Source: Bog-473 sp052148295 (GTDB lineage: Bacteria; Actinomycetota; Acidimicrobiia; Acidimicrobiales; RAAP-2). From it: a DNA stretch of 64,000 nt. How positions within the stretch are numbered: position 1 is the first letter of the stretch; every line of letters begins with the position of its first letter. The stretch spans positions 1-64,000 of the forward strand of contig JBKQIP010000172.1 of NCBI GenBank assembly GCA_052148295.1, read 5' to 3'. The translations under genes were made by a program, and so were the position numbers. The notes below the pieces were generated by a model. It was not told the origin of the DNA. It did no database searches and saw only the letters and a program-made list of their open reading frames with translations. This document shows, piece by piece, positions 7,238-16,140 of the stretch.

Positions 7238-10225
7238 ATGGTTGACCATTCCGGCTCGCTCCGGCAGTTCTTGAAGACCGTGGTCCGCCCCGCGATCTAC
7301 GGGCGGCGTGCCCCGTTGGACGTGTCGGCCCACCACCTGCACGGCGAGCCCATACCCGCCCTCGAAGCCGTTGGACGGTCGTTCTCCCCGTTCAATGTGG
7401 GCGACACCTGGGGGGGTATGTGGGATACCACGTGGTTCCGGTTTCGCGGATCGATCCCGGACTCGTGGGCCGGGGCCGAAGTGGTGGCCCTCATCCACCT
7501 CGGCGGCGACCAGCTGGTCGGTTTCACGGCGGAGGGCCAGATCTGGGACACCGGGCTCCGGCCCCTCCAGGGACTGCACCACGAGCACCGCGAGTTCGTG
7601 CTCACCCGGGAGGCTCACGGGGACGACCCCGTCGAGTTCTTCGTCGAGGCGGCGGCGAATCCGATCCCGCCATGGCACATGGCCGACTGGCCCCTGCTCC
7701 TGCCCGACTATGCGGGGGCGCCGCTCTACACCCTCGAGACGGCCGAGCTGGCGGTCGTGGACCGCTCCGTCGAGGGACTCTTCCTGGACATGCGGGTCCT
7801 GGTCGAACTGGCCGCCGTCGACCCCGACCGATCCGGGGAGATCCTCCTGGCCTTGGAGAAGGCACGGGGCGTCGTCGACCCCGAGAACGTCGCCGCGTCG
7901 GTGCTCTCGGTCCGGGACGTGCTCGCTCCGTTCCTCGACCGGCCCACGTCCTCCGCCAACACCGTCGTGGCGGTGGGTCACGCCCACATCGACAGCGCCT
8001 GGCTGTGGCCGCTACGCGAGACCAGGCGCAAATGCGCACGGACCTTCTCCAACCAACTGCGCTTGCTCGAGCGCTACCCCGAGCACCACTTCGTGTGCAG
8101 CCAGGCCGTGCAGTACCAGTGGATGAAGGACGGATACCCCGACGTGTACGAGCAGATCCGGGAACAGGTCCGAGCGCAACGGTGGGAGCCCGTCGGAGGC
8201 ATGTGGGTCGAGCCGGACACGAACGTCCCATCGGGCGAGTCCCTGGTGCGCCAGTTGGTGTACGGCAAGCGGTTCTTCGGCGAGGAGTTCGGGATCGAGA
8301 CGCACGAACTGTGGATTCCGGACGTCTTCGGCTACTCGGCCGCCCTGCCCCAGATCGCCCGTGAAGCCGGGGTCACCTCGCTCATCACCCAGAAGATGAG
8401 CTGGAACGACACCAACCCCTTTCCACACACCTCCTTCTGGTGGGAGGGCCATGACGGCAGCCGACTGCTGGCCCACTTCCCCCCGGCCAACACCTACAAC
8501 GGCGACTTCTCCGCCGGTGAGGTGGCCGCCGGGCAGGACCGGGTCCGGGGGCCGCATGGGACCGCCCTCAACCTCTACCCCTTTGGCTACGGCGACGGAG
8601 GGGGTGGCCCGAACCACACCATGGTCGAGCGCTTCCGCCGCATGACCGATCTCCATGGCCTGCCTCGCACGGAGATCGGCACCGTGGCGGGCTTCCTCGA
8701 TCGGTTGGGCCACGAGGCCGACGACCTCCCCGTCTGGGTCGGTGAGCTCTACCTCGAGGCTCACCGGGCCACCCTGACCACGCACGCCGAGGTCAAGCTG
8801 GCCAACCGCCGCGCCGAGGAGGCGCTCCGTGCCGCCGAGCTGTGGTCGGTGGCGGCGTCCCTCGACCGGCGCCCCGACCTCGACCGGGCCTGGAAGCTTC
8901 TCCTGCTCCACCAGTTCCACGACATCCTCCCCGGGTCCAGCATCCATTGGGTCTACGAGGACACCGCGCGTGCGCAGGCCGAGGTGCTCGCCATCGCTGG
9001 CTCGGTCATTACCGAGGCCCAGACTGCCGTCGCCGGGGGAGGCGACGCCGGGAGCGTGGTGGCGTTCAACCCGTCGTCCACCGACCGGACCGACGTGGTC
9101 GAACTGGCCGACGGCTCGCTGGCCCTGGTGTCGGTACCAGGGTGCGGCTGGTCGACGGTGTCGCCTGACCAGTCGCTCGGCGGCAGAGAGCAGGTGACCA
9201 TCGGTGAGGGTTGGCTGGACAACGGGCTCCTTCGGGTGGAGTGGGACGGTGACGGCCTGCTGACCTCGGTGCGGGATCTCGTGGCGGGCCGTCAGGTGCT
9301 GGCCCACGATGAGCGTGGCAACCTGTTCCAGCTCCACGAGGACCATCCGCGTGCCTTCGACGCCTGGGACGTCGACCGCACCTATCTCGACCAGGTCACC
9401 GACCTGGTCGCCCTGGACTCCATCGAGGTGGTGGAGCGCCATCCCCTCCGGGGCGGAGTCAGGTTCATCCGCTCGTTCGGGGCCTCGACCATCACCCAGA
9501 CCATGCGCCTGACGGCCGGGACGCGGCGGCTCGAGTTCCATACCGACGTGGAGTGGCACGAGCGGCACCGGTTCTTGAAGGTGGCCTTCCCCGTCTCCGT
9601 CCGCTCCACGCGCGCCACCTACGAGATCCAGCACGGCCATCTCGAACGGCCGACCGTCGCCAACACCAGCTGGGACGAGGCGCGCTTCGAGGTGTGCGGC
9701 CACCGGTGGGCCGATCTGAGTGAGCCCGGCTACGGAGTGGCCCTGCTCAACGAGTGCAAATACGGTTACGACATCCTCGGGCACACCATCCGGCTCTCGC
9801 TCCTTCGCGCCCCGGGCTACCCCGACCCCGAGGCGGACCAGGGCGCCCACCACTTCGCCTACGCGCTGCTCCCCCACGAAGGTGATCTGCGGGAGGCCGG
9901 AGTGGTCGCCGAGGCCGAGCACTTCAACCTCCCCCTCTCGCTGCTCGCCGGTCAGGGTGACGGTCGGGTGGTCTCCGTCGATCGGCCCGGAGTGAGTGTG
10001 GAGGCCGTCAAATGGGCCGACCGTTCCGATGCCGTGGTGGTCCGCGTGTGCGAGGTGTGGGGCTCCCGAGGTCCCGTGCGGGTGACGCTGCACCACCCCT
10101 TCGTGTCAGTGGCCCGCACCGATCTGCTCGAGCGCGCCGTGTCCCCGCTGGCCGGGCACGACGGCACCGTCGAGCTCGAGCTGCGGCCCTTCGAACTGGT
10201 CACGCTGGCCTTCGACCTGGGCTGA
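7238..10225 (+). CDS. Alpha-mannosidase, glycoside hydrolase family 38
   Basis: A 995-residue cytoplasmic enzyme that releases alpha-linked mannose. An N-terminal jelly-roll-like region precedes the catalytic barrel. Zinc ligands are visible as H250 and D252 in the AHIDSAW motif and H558 in LHQFHD. D362 in WIPDVFGYS is the expected nucleophile. The C-terminal GH38 beta-sandwich domains occupy about 600-995. Length is normal for bacterial family members. No signal peptide is present, so substrate must be imported. It lies 23 bp after the FAD subunit, with no obvious ribosome binding site; ATG 7238 fits the family N-terminus. Confidence 0.94.
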   Translation: MVDHSGSLRQFLKTVVRPAIYGRRAPLDVSAHHLHGEPIPALEAVGRSFSPFNVGDTWGGMWDTTWFRFRGSIPDSWAGAEVVALIHLGGDQLVGFTAEGQIWDTGLRPLQGLHHEHREFVLTREAHGDDPVEFFVEAAANPIPPWHMADWPLLLPDYAGAPLYTLETAELAVVDRSVEGLFLDMRVLVELAAVDPDRSGEILLALEKARGVVDPENVAASVLSVRDVLAPFLDRPTSSANTVVAVGHAHIDSAWLWPLRETRRKCARTFSNQLRLLERYPEHHFVCSQAVQYQWMKDGYPDVYEQIREQVRAQRWEPVGGMWVEPDTNVPSGESLVRQLVYGKRFFGEEFGIETHELWIPDVFGYSAALPQIAREAGVTSLITQKMSWNDTNPFPHTSFWWEGHDGSRLLAHFPPANTYNGDFSAGEVAAGQDRVRGPHGTALNLYPFGYGDGGGGPNHTMVERFRRMTDLHGLPRTEIGTVAGFLDRLGHEADDLPVWVGELYLEAHRATLTTHAEVKLANRRAEEALRAAELWSVAASLDRRPDLDRAWKLLLLHQFHDILPGSSIHWVYEDTARAQAEVLAIAGSVITEAQTAVAGGGDAGSVVAFNPSSTDRTDVVELADGSLALVSVPGCGWSTVSPDQSLGGREQVTIGEGWLDNGLLRVEWDGDGLLTSVRDLVAGRQVLAHDERGNLFQLHEDHPRAFDAWDVDRTYLDQVTDLVALDSIEVVERHPLRGGVRFIRSFGASTITQTMRLTAGTRRLEFHTDVEWHERHRFLKVAFPVSVRSTRATYEIQHGHLERPTVANTSWDEARFEVCGHRWADLSEPGYGVALLNECKYGYDILGHTIRLSLLRAPGYPDPEADQGAHHFAYALLPHEGDLREAGVVAEAEHFNLPLSLLAGQGDGRVVSVDRPGVSVEAVKWADRSDAVVVRVCEVWGSRGPVRVTLHHPFVSVARTDLLERAVSPLAGHDGTVELELRPFELVTLAFDLG

Positions 10226-10331
10226 ACCGTTCTGCCTCGGTGAGCGCCCAACCGACGCAGTGAAACACACGCGGTCGAATGAACGAGACGACGAGGCACT
10301 CTCCGAGATGCGCCGCGCCGCTGGTCTGGCG

Positions 10332-10775
10332 CTACACCAGCTGGAAGAACTCGTGGGCGACGGCGCGCCCCTCTCCCACGGTGCCTTTCGAGACCAGCGG
10401 TAGGTGATTCACCCAACGGTACCTCTCGTCGCCTGATTCGAGACGCGCCGTCGAGTAGATCGATCCCTGTCCGAGTCGTTCCGGCCAGTGAGCCCTCCCG
10501 TCAAGGGTGACGAAGACGTGCGCACCGTCGTGGGTCAAGAGCAGCACGCGAATGTCGATGGTGGCGTGGCCGTGGTCGTCCACCGTCAGCCAATCGGCCC
10601 CGGACTTTGCGGTCATCTCACCCCGTAGGCGGTCACCCTCAAAGCGCGCACTGATGAACTCTTGGATGATCCGCTGGCCGACCGCCGTGTCCCCCAGCAG
10701 GTACAGCCGGTCGGGATCTGTCTGGATCGTGAGGGTGCCGAACGGTCGGAGCTCCATAGTCGGGCATATTTGCAT
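10332..10775 (-). CDS. DUF3237 family protein (copy 1)
   Basis: A 147-residue small beta-rich protein of the DUF3237/UPF0311 family. It has the family pattern: a segment with F-E-G-D-R-L-R-G-E, then G-A-D-W-L, then D-I-R-V-L-L-x-T-x-D-G-A, then E-S-G-D-E-R-Y-x-W-V-N. Biochemical role is not established; relatives often sit in aromatic or lipid catabolic loci. It follows the membrane protein gene at 10780 with a 4-bp gap on the same strand, so the two are probably one transcript. ATG 10757 is an alternative start. A second DUF3237 gene is at 54124-54567. Confidence 0.8.
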   Translation of the reverse strand: MQICPTMELRPFGTLTIQTDPDRLYLLGDTAVGQRIIQEFISARFEGDRLRGEMTAKSGADWLTVDDHGHATIDIRVLLLTHDGAHVFVTLDGRAHWPERLGQGSIYSTARLESGDERYRWVNHLPLVSKGTVGEGRAVAHEFFQLV

Positions 10776-10779
10776 ATGG

Positions 10780-12189
10780 TCAGGGTTCGTTGAGAATCGG
10801 AGGCGGGTGATCGATGTCCTGGCTTTCGTTGTAGAGGCGTACCGAGCGATGGATGTAGGCCAGCACCTCAGGCTGCATCCGGTCCAGGTTTCTCCGGTCG
10901 TACCAGACCGTTATGGCGATGCCCAGGACGAGCCACAGGATCAGCCCCAGGCTGGTCATCACCACGCCCCGGGTCAGACCGGCGTCGCCTTGGGCGTTGA
11001 AGTACAAGATGGCACGGACTCCGTCGAGGACCTGTCGCAGCGGCTCGAAGTTGGCGGCGAACTTCAAGACATTCGGCAACGCCTGCAAGGGGATCGTCCC
11101 TCCCGACGACGCCAGGGCCAAGTAGACGAACAACAGCATCGCCACCAGCTGACCAAGGGCACCCAGAGCAGCAAACAGGACAAGGGTGCCCAAGGCGATG
11201 ACCACCGCCGCGAACGAGGAGAACAGCCAGAGATACGCGGCATAGGGCGCATCCATGTGCAAGATGCCGATGGCGACCACGAGCAACAGGGCCGTGAGTA
11301 TCGGCACCAGGACGAGCGCCATGAGCCATTTGGCCAGCAGCGTCTGCCATCGGGAGATGCGCAGCGGCGCCCGCTGGCTCCATTTCGGCCCGATCTCGGT
11401 GGTGGCGTAGCCCAGTGCCGAGTCGAGGGTCGAGTTCACGAGGATCGCCCCGAGGAACCCGCACATGATGGTCAGCAGAGAGACGTAGAAGGCACTCAAT
11501 CCGAGGGCGGAGTGTGAGGGTACCGGTCGGTACGGCACGGTCACCACCTCGACCGGATGGACACGCAGGGCCGCCTCGCTCGCACTCGTCGTGCCAGGAA
11601 CGGGGAGGAGCTTCTCGAGATGCTGGCCGATGGCGAGGGAGATCGCCTGCAGCGCAGGGGTGGCGACGCCGCTGGCCAGACTCACTCCGACGCTTCCGCT
11701 CCGCTCGTTCGTCAGCAACTGGATCGTCGGCAGCGGAGGCGTCCCCCGCTCTGGTGGCTGGGCGGAATAGAGGGACACCAATGATTTCGTGAAGCCCTGG
11801 GGGACAAGGATGGCCGCGTACGCAGCGTTCTTGTCGAGCTCGGTCTTGGCCTGCGCCATCGTGTAGGAGTCCAAGGACAGTCGGCTCGACACGGCGGGGG
11901 TGTGCTCGAGGGCCGCCACCACCTCCTGGCCGACATCGACGTGCTGTGATCCGACGCGTGCTCCTTGGTCCTCGTTCACCACGAGTACCGGCAATCCGTG
12001 GAGATGGGACAGCGGGTCGACCACCGAGCCGACGTAGACGAGCGTCATGAGCGATATCAGTACCGAGGCGATGACCAGAGGTGAGATCCACACGGCGCGA
12101 ATCCTCAGCAACCGAGATGCGTTCATTTCGGGGGCGGCGGTGACGGTGTCGTCGGGGTCGTCGGGGTCGTCGGGTGAGAGTGTGCTCAT
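10780..12189 (-). CDS. YhgE/Pip-like (DUF3533/ABC-2-type) integral membrane protein
   Basis: A 469-residue protein with one N-terminal membrane helix (about 37-55), a large extracytoplasmic region (about 60-235) and about five C-terminal helices (about 236-425). This is the layout of the YhgE/Pip and ABC-2 permease superfamily. The family-like motifs S-G-G-T-I-P-L-Q and F-E-P-L-R-Q-V-L-D-G-V-R are near the C-terminus. The N-terminal tail contains a DDPDDPDD repeat. Related proteins are linked to phage infection or to export, but none is a confident match in function. No ATPase is adjacent. It is paired with DUF3237 copy 1. Confidence 0.75.
   Translation of the reverse strand: MSTLSPDDPDDPDDTVTAAPEMNASRLLRIRAVWISPLVIASVLISLMTLVYVGSVVDPLSHLHGLPVLVVNEDQGARVGSQHVDVGQEVVAALEHTPAVSSRLSLDSYTMAQAKTELDKNAAYAAILVPQGFTKSLVSLYSAQPPERGTPPLPTIQLLTNERSGSVGVSLASGVATPALQAISLAIGQHLEKLLPVPGTTSASEAALRVHPVEVVTVPYRPVPSHSALGLSAFYVSLLTIMCGFLGAILVNSTLDSALGYATTEIGPKWSQRAPLRISRWQTLLAKWLMALVLVPILTALLLVVAIGILHMDAPYAAYLWLFSSFAAVVIALGTLVLFAALGALGQLVAMLLFVYLALASSGGTIPLQALPNVLKFAANFEPLRQVLDGVRAILYFNAQGDAGLTRGVVMTSLGLILWLVLGIAITVWYDRRNLDRMQPEVLAYIHRSVRLYNESQDIDHPPPILNEP
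12148..12174. repeat. Three tandem copies of a 9-bp unit GTCGTCGGG
   Basis: Three perfect 9-bp copies lie inside the 5' end of the membrane protein gene and encode the acidic D-D-P repeats of its cytoplasmic N-tail. Such repeats can change copy number in frame without breaking the gene. Confidence 0.8.
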
Positions 12190-12510
12190 TTTCTGACCCT
12201 ACTTTCAATGGCTCACAGGCCCAACGTGCGTCCGCATCTCCCCAAGGAACTCCCGATCACCCGCAGCAAGGACCCGCATGGCCGAGCCGGTGATGCGTGC
12301 GGGCCAGCGAGCCGAGGCGGCGGAACCATCGAGCGCTCGGCCGTGTCGACTTCGGCGTTTCCCTTCCGGCCGGTGCACCGTCGACGCCGCACCATGACCG
12401 AGCCCGGATATCGATCGGATCGGGGCCCCCTCGCGCCCCTCCCGATCCGGACACCTGTCAGTATCTGAAGGGTGAGTCGACGTTGTTCGGTTGCGCACTT
12501 CGGATCGGTG

Positions 12511-13713
12511 ATGTCGAAGGTGATCCTGACGGCGGTCCTCATGCTCGTTCTGGTCGGCGTGCTCACCGTCTCCACGTTCTCCCGGACCGGAAGTGTCGCG
12601 GACGCACGGACACCCGCCGTCGTGACGTCGTTGCGGCCCCTCCACGCCCTCACGCCATCGATGCGGTTGGTGTCGCCCAATGGGCGCTATGCGGCCGAAC
12701 TCACCGCCAACGGCACGCTGGTCCTTCTCGGCCCCGGTTCCCGTGCCATCTGGTCAAACGGAGTCAGGGGCTCCGAGGAACGCCCTCGTCTGCTCCTCGA
12801 GCCATCGGGTGACCTGGTGGAGTTTGCCCGCCCCGGTGGGCCGATGGTGTGGAGCTCCGGTTCGACGAGCGTTCCTGGGGGACTCGCACTCGTCGTGCAG
12901 GACACGGGGAACCTGGTTGTCGTGTCGTCACTCTCGCCGGCCTGGAGCAGCGTCACGGGCGCCGTCCCCCAGACCCTTTCGGTCGTGGCTTTCGGCGATT
13001 CCGAGGGAGCGGAGACCGATCAGTTCGTCGGTGGTGCCTTGCGCGACGCCGGTGAGGTGACGACGACATTTGTCGCCCACGATTTTCCCGGCATCGCGGT
13101 CTGCGACTGGATCGACAATGGAACCATGGAGACGGCGGTGGATGCCGACGTGGTCGTTCTGTTCTTCGGGGGCGACGGGTTCACACCGTGCACCGATCCT
13201 GCGGCTCATCTCTCGAAGGCGGCACTCGACAATTTGACCGTGGCCGATATGGGCGTTGCCGTGAATCTGCTGTTGGCCGGGACGGTCCAGCACGTGCTCG
13301 TGGTCTCACCGGTCCCCGGCCGTTCATGGACGGCGCTGCTGGCCAGGCAGCTGGAAGCGATGGTCGAGGGATACCACAATCCCCGGGTGGAGTACATCGA
13401 CTCGCCGAGCCTGAGCGTCTCACCCACGGGTGCCACGCCCACGACGATGCCCTGCACCACTCTGGAGATGGCGGGTGGTGTCTGTCAAGGACCTCTCGTG
13501 AAGGGCGTGCGGACCAATCTGGTCTTCGCCACCAACGGCCATTTCTGTCTCGCATCGCTCACCAGCGACGCCCCCGCCACCGGGCCTTCGCTCGCGCCGT
13601 GTCCAGGCTTTCAACCCGGAGCGTGGCGTTGGGCCAACGCCGAAGCCAAAGCCATCTTCGCGCTCTACGGGCTCCCCTTCAAAGAATCCCTCCAGAGCGG
13701 CTACGCATTCTGA
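12511..13713 (+). CDS. Secreted B-lectin domain/SGNH-hydrolase-like fusion
   Basis: A 400-residue exported protein. Residues 4-22 are a signal peptide or anchor helix. Residues 50-150 form three bulb-type (B-lectin) repeats, starting M-R-L-V-S-P-N-G-R-Y. The mannose-binding Q-D-N-Y pattern is degenerate, best kept in VQDTGNLVVV. Residues 156-400 resemble an SGNH hydrolase: AFGDSEG with Ser164 as block I, FFGGDGFTPC in place of the block III G-x-N-D, and H344 in TNGHFC. The Asp expected three residues before that His is Thr341, so esterase activity is doubtful. An upstream in-frame GTG at 12472 is possible. It may bind or trim surface glycan. The 282-bp gap before it holds nothing else recognised. 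Confidence 0.7.
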   Translation: MSKVILTAVLMLVLVGVLTVSTFSRTGSVADARTPAVVTSLRPLHALTPSMRLVSPNGRYAAELTANGTLVLLGPGSRAIWSNGVRGSEERPRLLLEPSGDLVEFARPGGPMVWSSGSTSVPGGLALVVQDTGNLVVVSSLSPAWSSVTGAVPQTLSVVAFGDSEGAETDQFVGGALRDAGEVTTTFVAHDFPGIAVCDWIDNGTMETAVDADVVVLFFGGDGFTPCTDPAAHLSKAALDNLTVADMGVAVNLLLAGTVQHVLVVSPVPGRSWTALLARQLEAMVEGYHNPRVEYIDSPSLSVSPTGATPTTMPCTTLEMAGGVCQGPLVKGVRTNLVFATNGHFCLASLTSDAPATGPSLAPCPGFQPGAWRWANAEAKAIFALYGLPFKESLQSGYAF

Positions 13714-14048
13714 CCGCCGTGCCGGTGAGGTCCGGCGGGTGGCGGCCGGCGGGGCCGTGCACCGTCGGTCCCACCGCGTCGTCGGCGCTCCGGCCCGTTG
13801 GTACACCCCTTCGTGTCGGAAGCGAAACTCTCACCGATGGGACGGATCGGGAGCCGGTGCGACGATGCTGAACCCGTGTGGAGCGTGACAGGAGCCCGCC
13901 CGACGAGCACAATGCGGTATGGTCACGGGCCGCACGGCTGCCGAGACCTCCCCGACGCGGGCAGGTCGAGACGACCGGCTCGCCGGTGCGGCACAGTTGC
14001 GGCGCAGCAGCACGGTTCCGACACCTGGTGCGCCGGAGGGAGACGTGC
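13714..14048. other. 335-bp intergenic region ahead of the acyl-CoA dehydrogenase pair
   Basis: No gene or RNA was recognised. TATGGT at 13918-13923 is a possible -10 box without a clear -35. A GGAGGG ribosome binding site lies at the right end, ahead of ATG 14049. Confidence 0.4.
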
Positions 14049-15179
14049 ATGCAGCTCGATGAGTACCGGACGTCGCTCGACCACTGGCTCGACGACCACG
14101 CGGCGGAGCTGGCCCCGTCGTATCGGGGGGTGGGCACGATGGACCAGCAACTCGACCAACTTTCGAAGGTCAAGCGATCCATGTGGGGAGCCGGGTGGAT
14201 GCGCTGGGGTTGGCCCGAGGCGGTCGGCGGCCTCGGTGGTTCGACCCTGCTTCGGGCGTACCTCGGGGAGGCCTTGACCACGCGCGACCTGGTGGAGCCG
14301 GGCTACTGGTCGATGCCCGAGGTCCTCGTGCCGACGTTCATCGCCTATGCGCCCGCGGCGCTCTCGGCCGCGATGGTGCCGGCCTTCCTGGGCGGCGACG
14401 AGGAGTGGTGCCAGGGGTTCTCCGAGCCCGGTACGGGCAGCAATCTGGCCTCGCTGTCGTGCCGGGCCGTGCGCACCGCCGACGGGTGGCGCGTCAGCGG
14501 TCAGAAGGTGTGGACGAGCCTGGCCCAGTACGCGGCACGATGCCTGCTTCTGACCCGCACCGGCCCGCTCGAGTCAGCGCACCGCGGGATCACGGCGCTG
14601 TTCGTCGACATGGGATCGCCCGGCATCACGGTCCGACCGATCGAGACGATGCACGGATCGCTCGAGTTCTCGGAGGTGTTCTTCGACGAGGTGCTCGTGC
14701 CGCTCGAGCGGACGATCGGCCAGGAGAACCAGGGGTGGTCGGTCGCCATGGACCTGCTCCCCTACGAGCGCAGCACGGCGTTGTGGCATCGCGCCGCCCT
14801 GTTGCGACGCCGCCTGCAGGATCTCGTCGCGACCGCCGCGCCGGGGGCACTCGATCCCGCAGCGATCGGCGAGGTGACGCAGCTGATGTGTGCCTTCAGG
14901 GCCCGGTCCCGGGTCACCCAGCACCGGCTCGCTGCGGGGGAGCGGCTGGGTCCGGAGACGTCGGTGGACAAGGTCCTTCTCGCCACGGTCGAGCAGGCCC
15001 TCTTCGATCTCGCCGCCGACGCGCTCGCGCTCGAGGTGACGACCGGCGACGACCCGGAGAGCGAGCGCTGGCGCACCCAGTACATGTACTCACGGGCGGC
15101 GACGATCTACGGCGGGAGCGCCGAGATACAGCGAAACATCATCGCCCGCCGGCTGCTCAACCTCGGAAGTGACCGCTGA
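14049..15179 (+). CDS. Acyl-CoA dehydrogenase, FAD-binding (alpha-type) subunit
   Basis: A 376-residue flavoenzyme that introduces the alpha-beta double bond into an acyl-CoA thioester. The family signature F-S-E-P-G-T-G-S-N-L-A-S-L is near 120-132, and the C-terminal Y-G-G-S-A-E-I-Q-R-N motif, which contacts FAD across the dimer, is near 350-360. E in L-P-Y-E-R-S-T-A is a candidate catalytic base in the isovaleryl-CoA-dehydrogenase-like position. Start ATG 14049 follows GGAGGG. Its stop overlaps the next gene's start, and the partner is a shorter, divergent paralogue. That pairing is typical of the heterotetrameric FadE enzymes that act on steroid or bulky CoA esters in actinobacteria. Confidence 0.92.
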   Translation: MQLDEYRTSLDHWLDDHAAELAPSYRGVGTMDQQLDQLSKVKRSMWGAGWMRWGWPEAVGGLGGSTLLRAYLGEALTTRDLVEPGYWSMPEVLVPTFIAYAPAALSAAMVPAFLGGDEEWCQGFSEPGTGSNLASLSCRAVRTADGWRVSGQKVWTSLAQYAARCLLLTRTGPLESAHRGITALFVDMGSPGITVRPIETMHGSLEFSEVFFDEVLVPLERTIGQENQGWSVAMDLLPYERSTALWHRAALLRRRLQDLVATAAPGALDPAAIGEVTQLMCAFRARSRVTQHRLAAGERLGPETSVDKVLLATVEQALFDLAADALALEVTTGDDPESERWRTQYMYSRAATIYGGSAEIQRNIIARRLLNLGSDR

Positions 15180-16132
15180 TGCACCCGGACGATCTCGCGC
15201 TCTTCGAGCGCAGTCTTCGCCACGCGACGGCGACCCACTCGGGTGCGGGGCTGGACGCCGCCCTCGTCGAGCTCGGCTGGCGCGAGGCGCTGGACTCCGA
15301 TGCCGAGGTAGCGGTCTCGTTGCTGTTCGAGCTCCAGGGAGCCGCCAATGTGACGTCCTCCGCCCTCGGTCGGGTCATCGCCCAGGGGGTCCACTGCGAC
15401 ATCCCCGATACGACGGCCGTCGTGCTCCCCGCGGTCGGTCGCGCCGACGCACCGGGTCGGAGCGACGGTGGTCGCATCCACGTCGACGGCGTGGTCACGG
15501 GCGGCCGTGACGGATGGGACGCCGCGCTCGTCGTCGCCGGCGGTGGCGACGGTCACCTCGCCGTCGTGAGCGATCGCGCCGCGCTGGCCGTGCGCCCCAT
15601 CCGAGGCGTCGACCCCTCGCTCGGTCTCATCGAGGTCTCGGGCATCCTCACGCCCGGCGACACGACGAGGGTCGTCGACTGGCGGGCCGGCGTCGCACTG
15701 GGGCAGGTGGCGCTCGCCCACGAGCTGGTCGGCGCGTCGAGCAGGATGCTCGATATGGCATGCGAACATGCGCTGGGCCGATTCCAGTTCGATCGTCCCA
15801 TCGCGAGCTTTCAGGCGGTCCGGCACCGCCTGGCCGAGACGCTCGTGGCGATCGAGACGGCCCGCGCCATACTGGTGGCAGCCTGGACCGACCGCACACC
15901 GATGGTCGCGGCAATGGCCAAAGCGGTCGCCGCTCGCGGCGCCCGGACGACGGCGCGCCATTGCCAGCAGGTGCTGGCCGGGATCGGGTTCACGACGGAG
16001 CATGACCTGTACCGGTACGTCCGCCGCGTCCTCGTGCTGGAGCAACTCCTCGGAGCGACGCGGACCCTGACCAGGGACCTGGGGACGGACGTGCTCGACA
16101 CGGGAAGGGTGCCCGAGCTCCTTCCGCTCTGA
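15179..16132 (+). CDS. Acyl-CoA dehydrogenase-like (beta-type) subunit
   Basis: A 317-residue acyl-CoA dehydrogenase-fold protein, shorter than a classical enzyme. The C-terminal domain is recognisable by a helix with A-C-E-H-A-L-G-R-F-Q-F-D-R-P-I-A-S-F-Q, but the end lacks the G-G-x-x-x-Q FAD loop. The start ATG 15179 overlaps the stop of the alpha-type gene (TGATG). It probably forms an alpha2-beta2 complex with the preceding product. A 5-bp stem lies across its stop, then the convergent enoyl-CoA hydratase gene 8 bp away. Confidence 0.88.
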   Translation: MHPDDLALFERSLRHATATHSGAGLDAALVELGWREALDSDAEVAVSLLFELQGAANVTSSALGRVIAQGVHCDIPDTTAVVLPAVGRADAPGRSDGGRIHVDGVVTGGRDGWDAALVVAGGGDGHLAVVSDRAALAVRPIRGVDPSLGLIEVSGILTPGDTTRVVDWRAGVALGQVALAHELVGASSRMLDMACEHALGRFQFDRPIASFQAVRHRLAETLVAIETARAILVAAWTDRTPMVAAMAKAVAARGARTTARHCQQVLAGIGFTTEHDLYRYVRRVLVLEQLLGATRTLTRDLGTDVLDTGRVPELLPL

Positions 16133-16136
16133 GCGG
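16124..16136. terminator. Weak hairpin between convergent genes
   Basis: CCGCT-CTG-AGCGG spans the stop codon of the acyl-CoA dehydrogenase gene, in an 8-bp convergent gap. There is no T-tract. It could serve both strands as a weak terminator. Confidence 0.25.
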
Positions 16137-16140
16137 TGCG

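Noticed and set aside
8012..10096. 694-codon antisense frame within the alpha-mannosidase
   Set aside because: No recognisable domain; the plus strand has all GH38 motifs.
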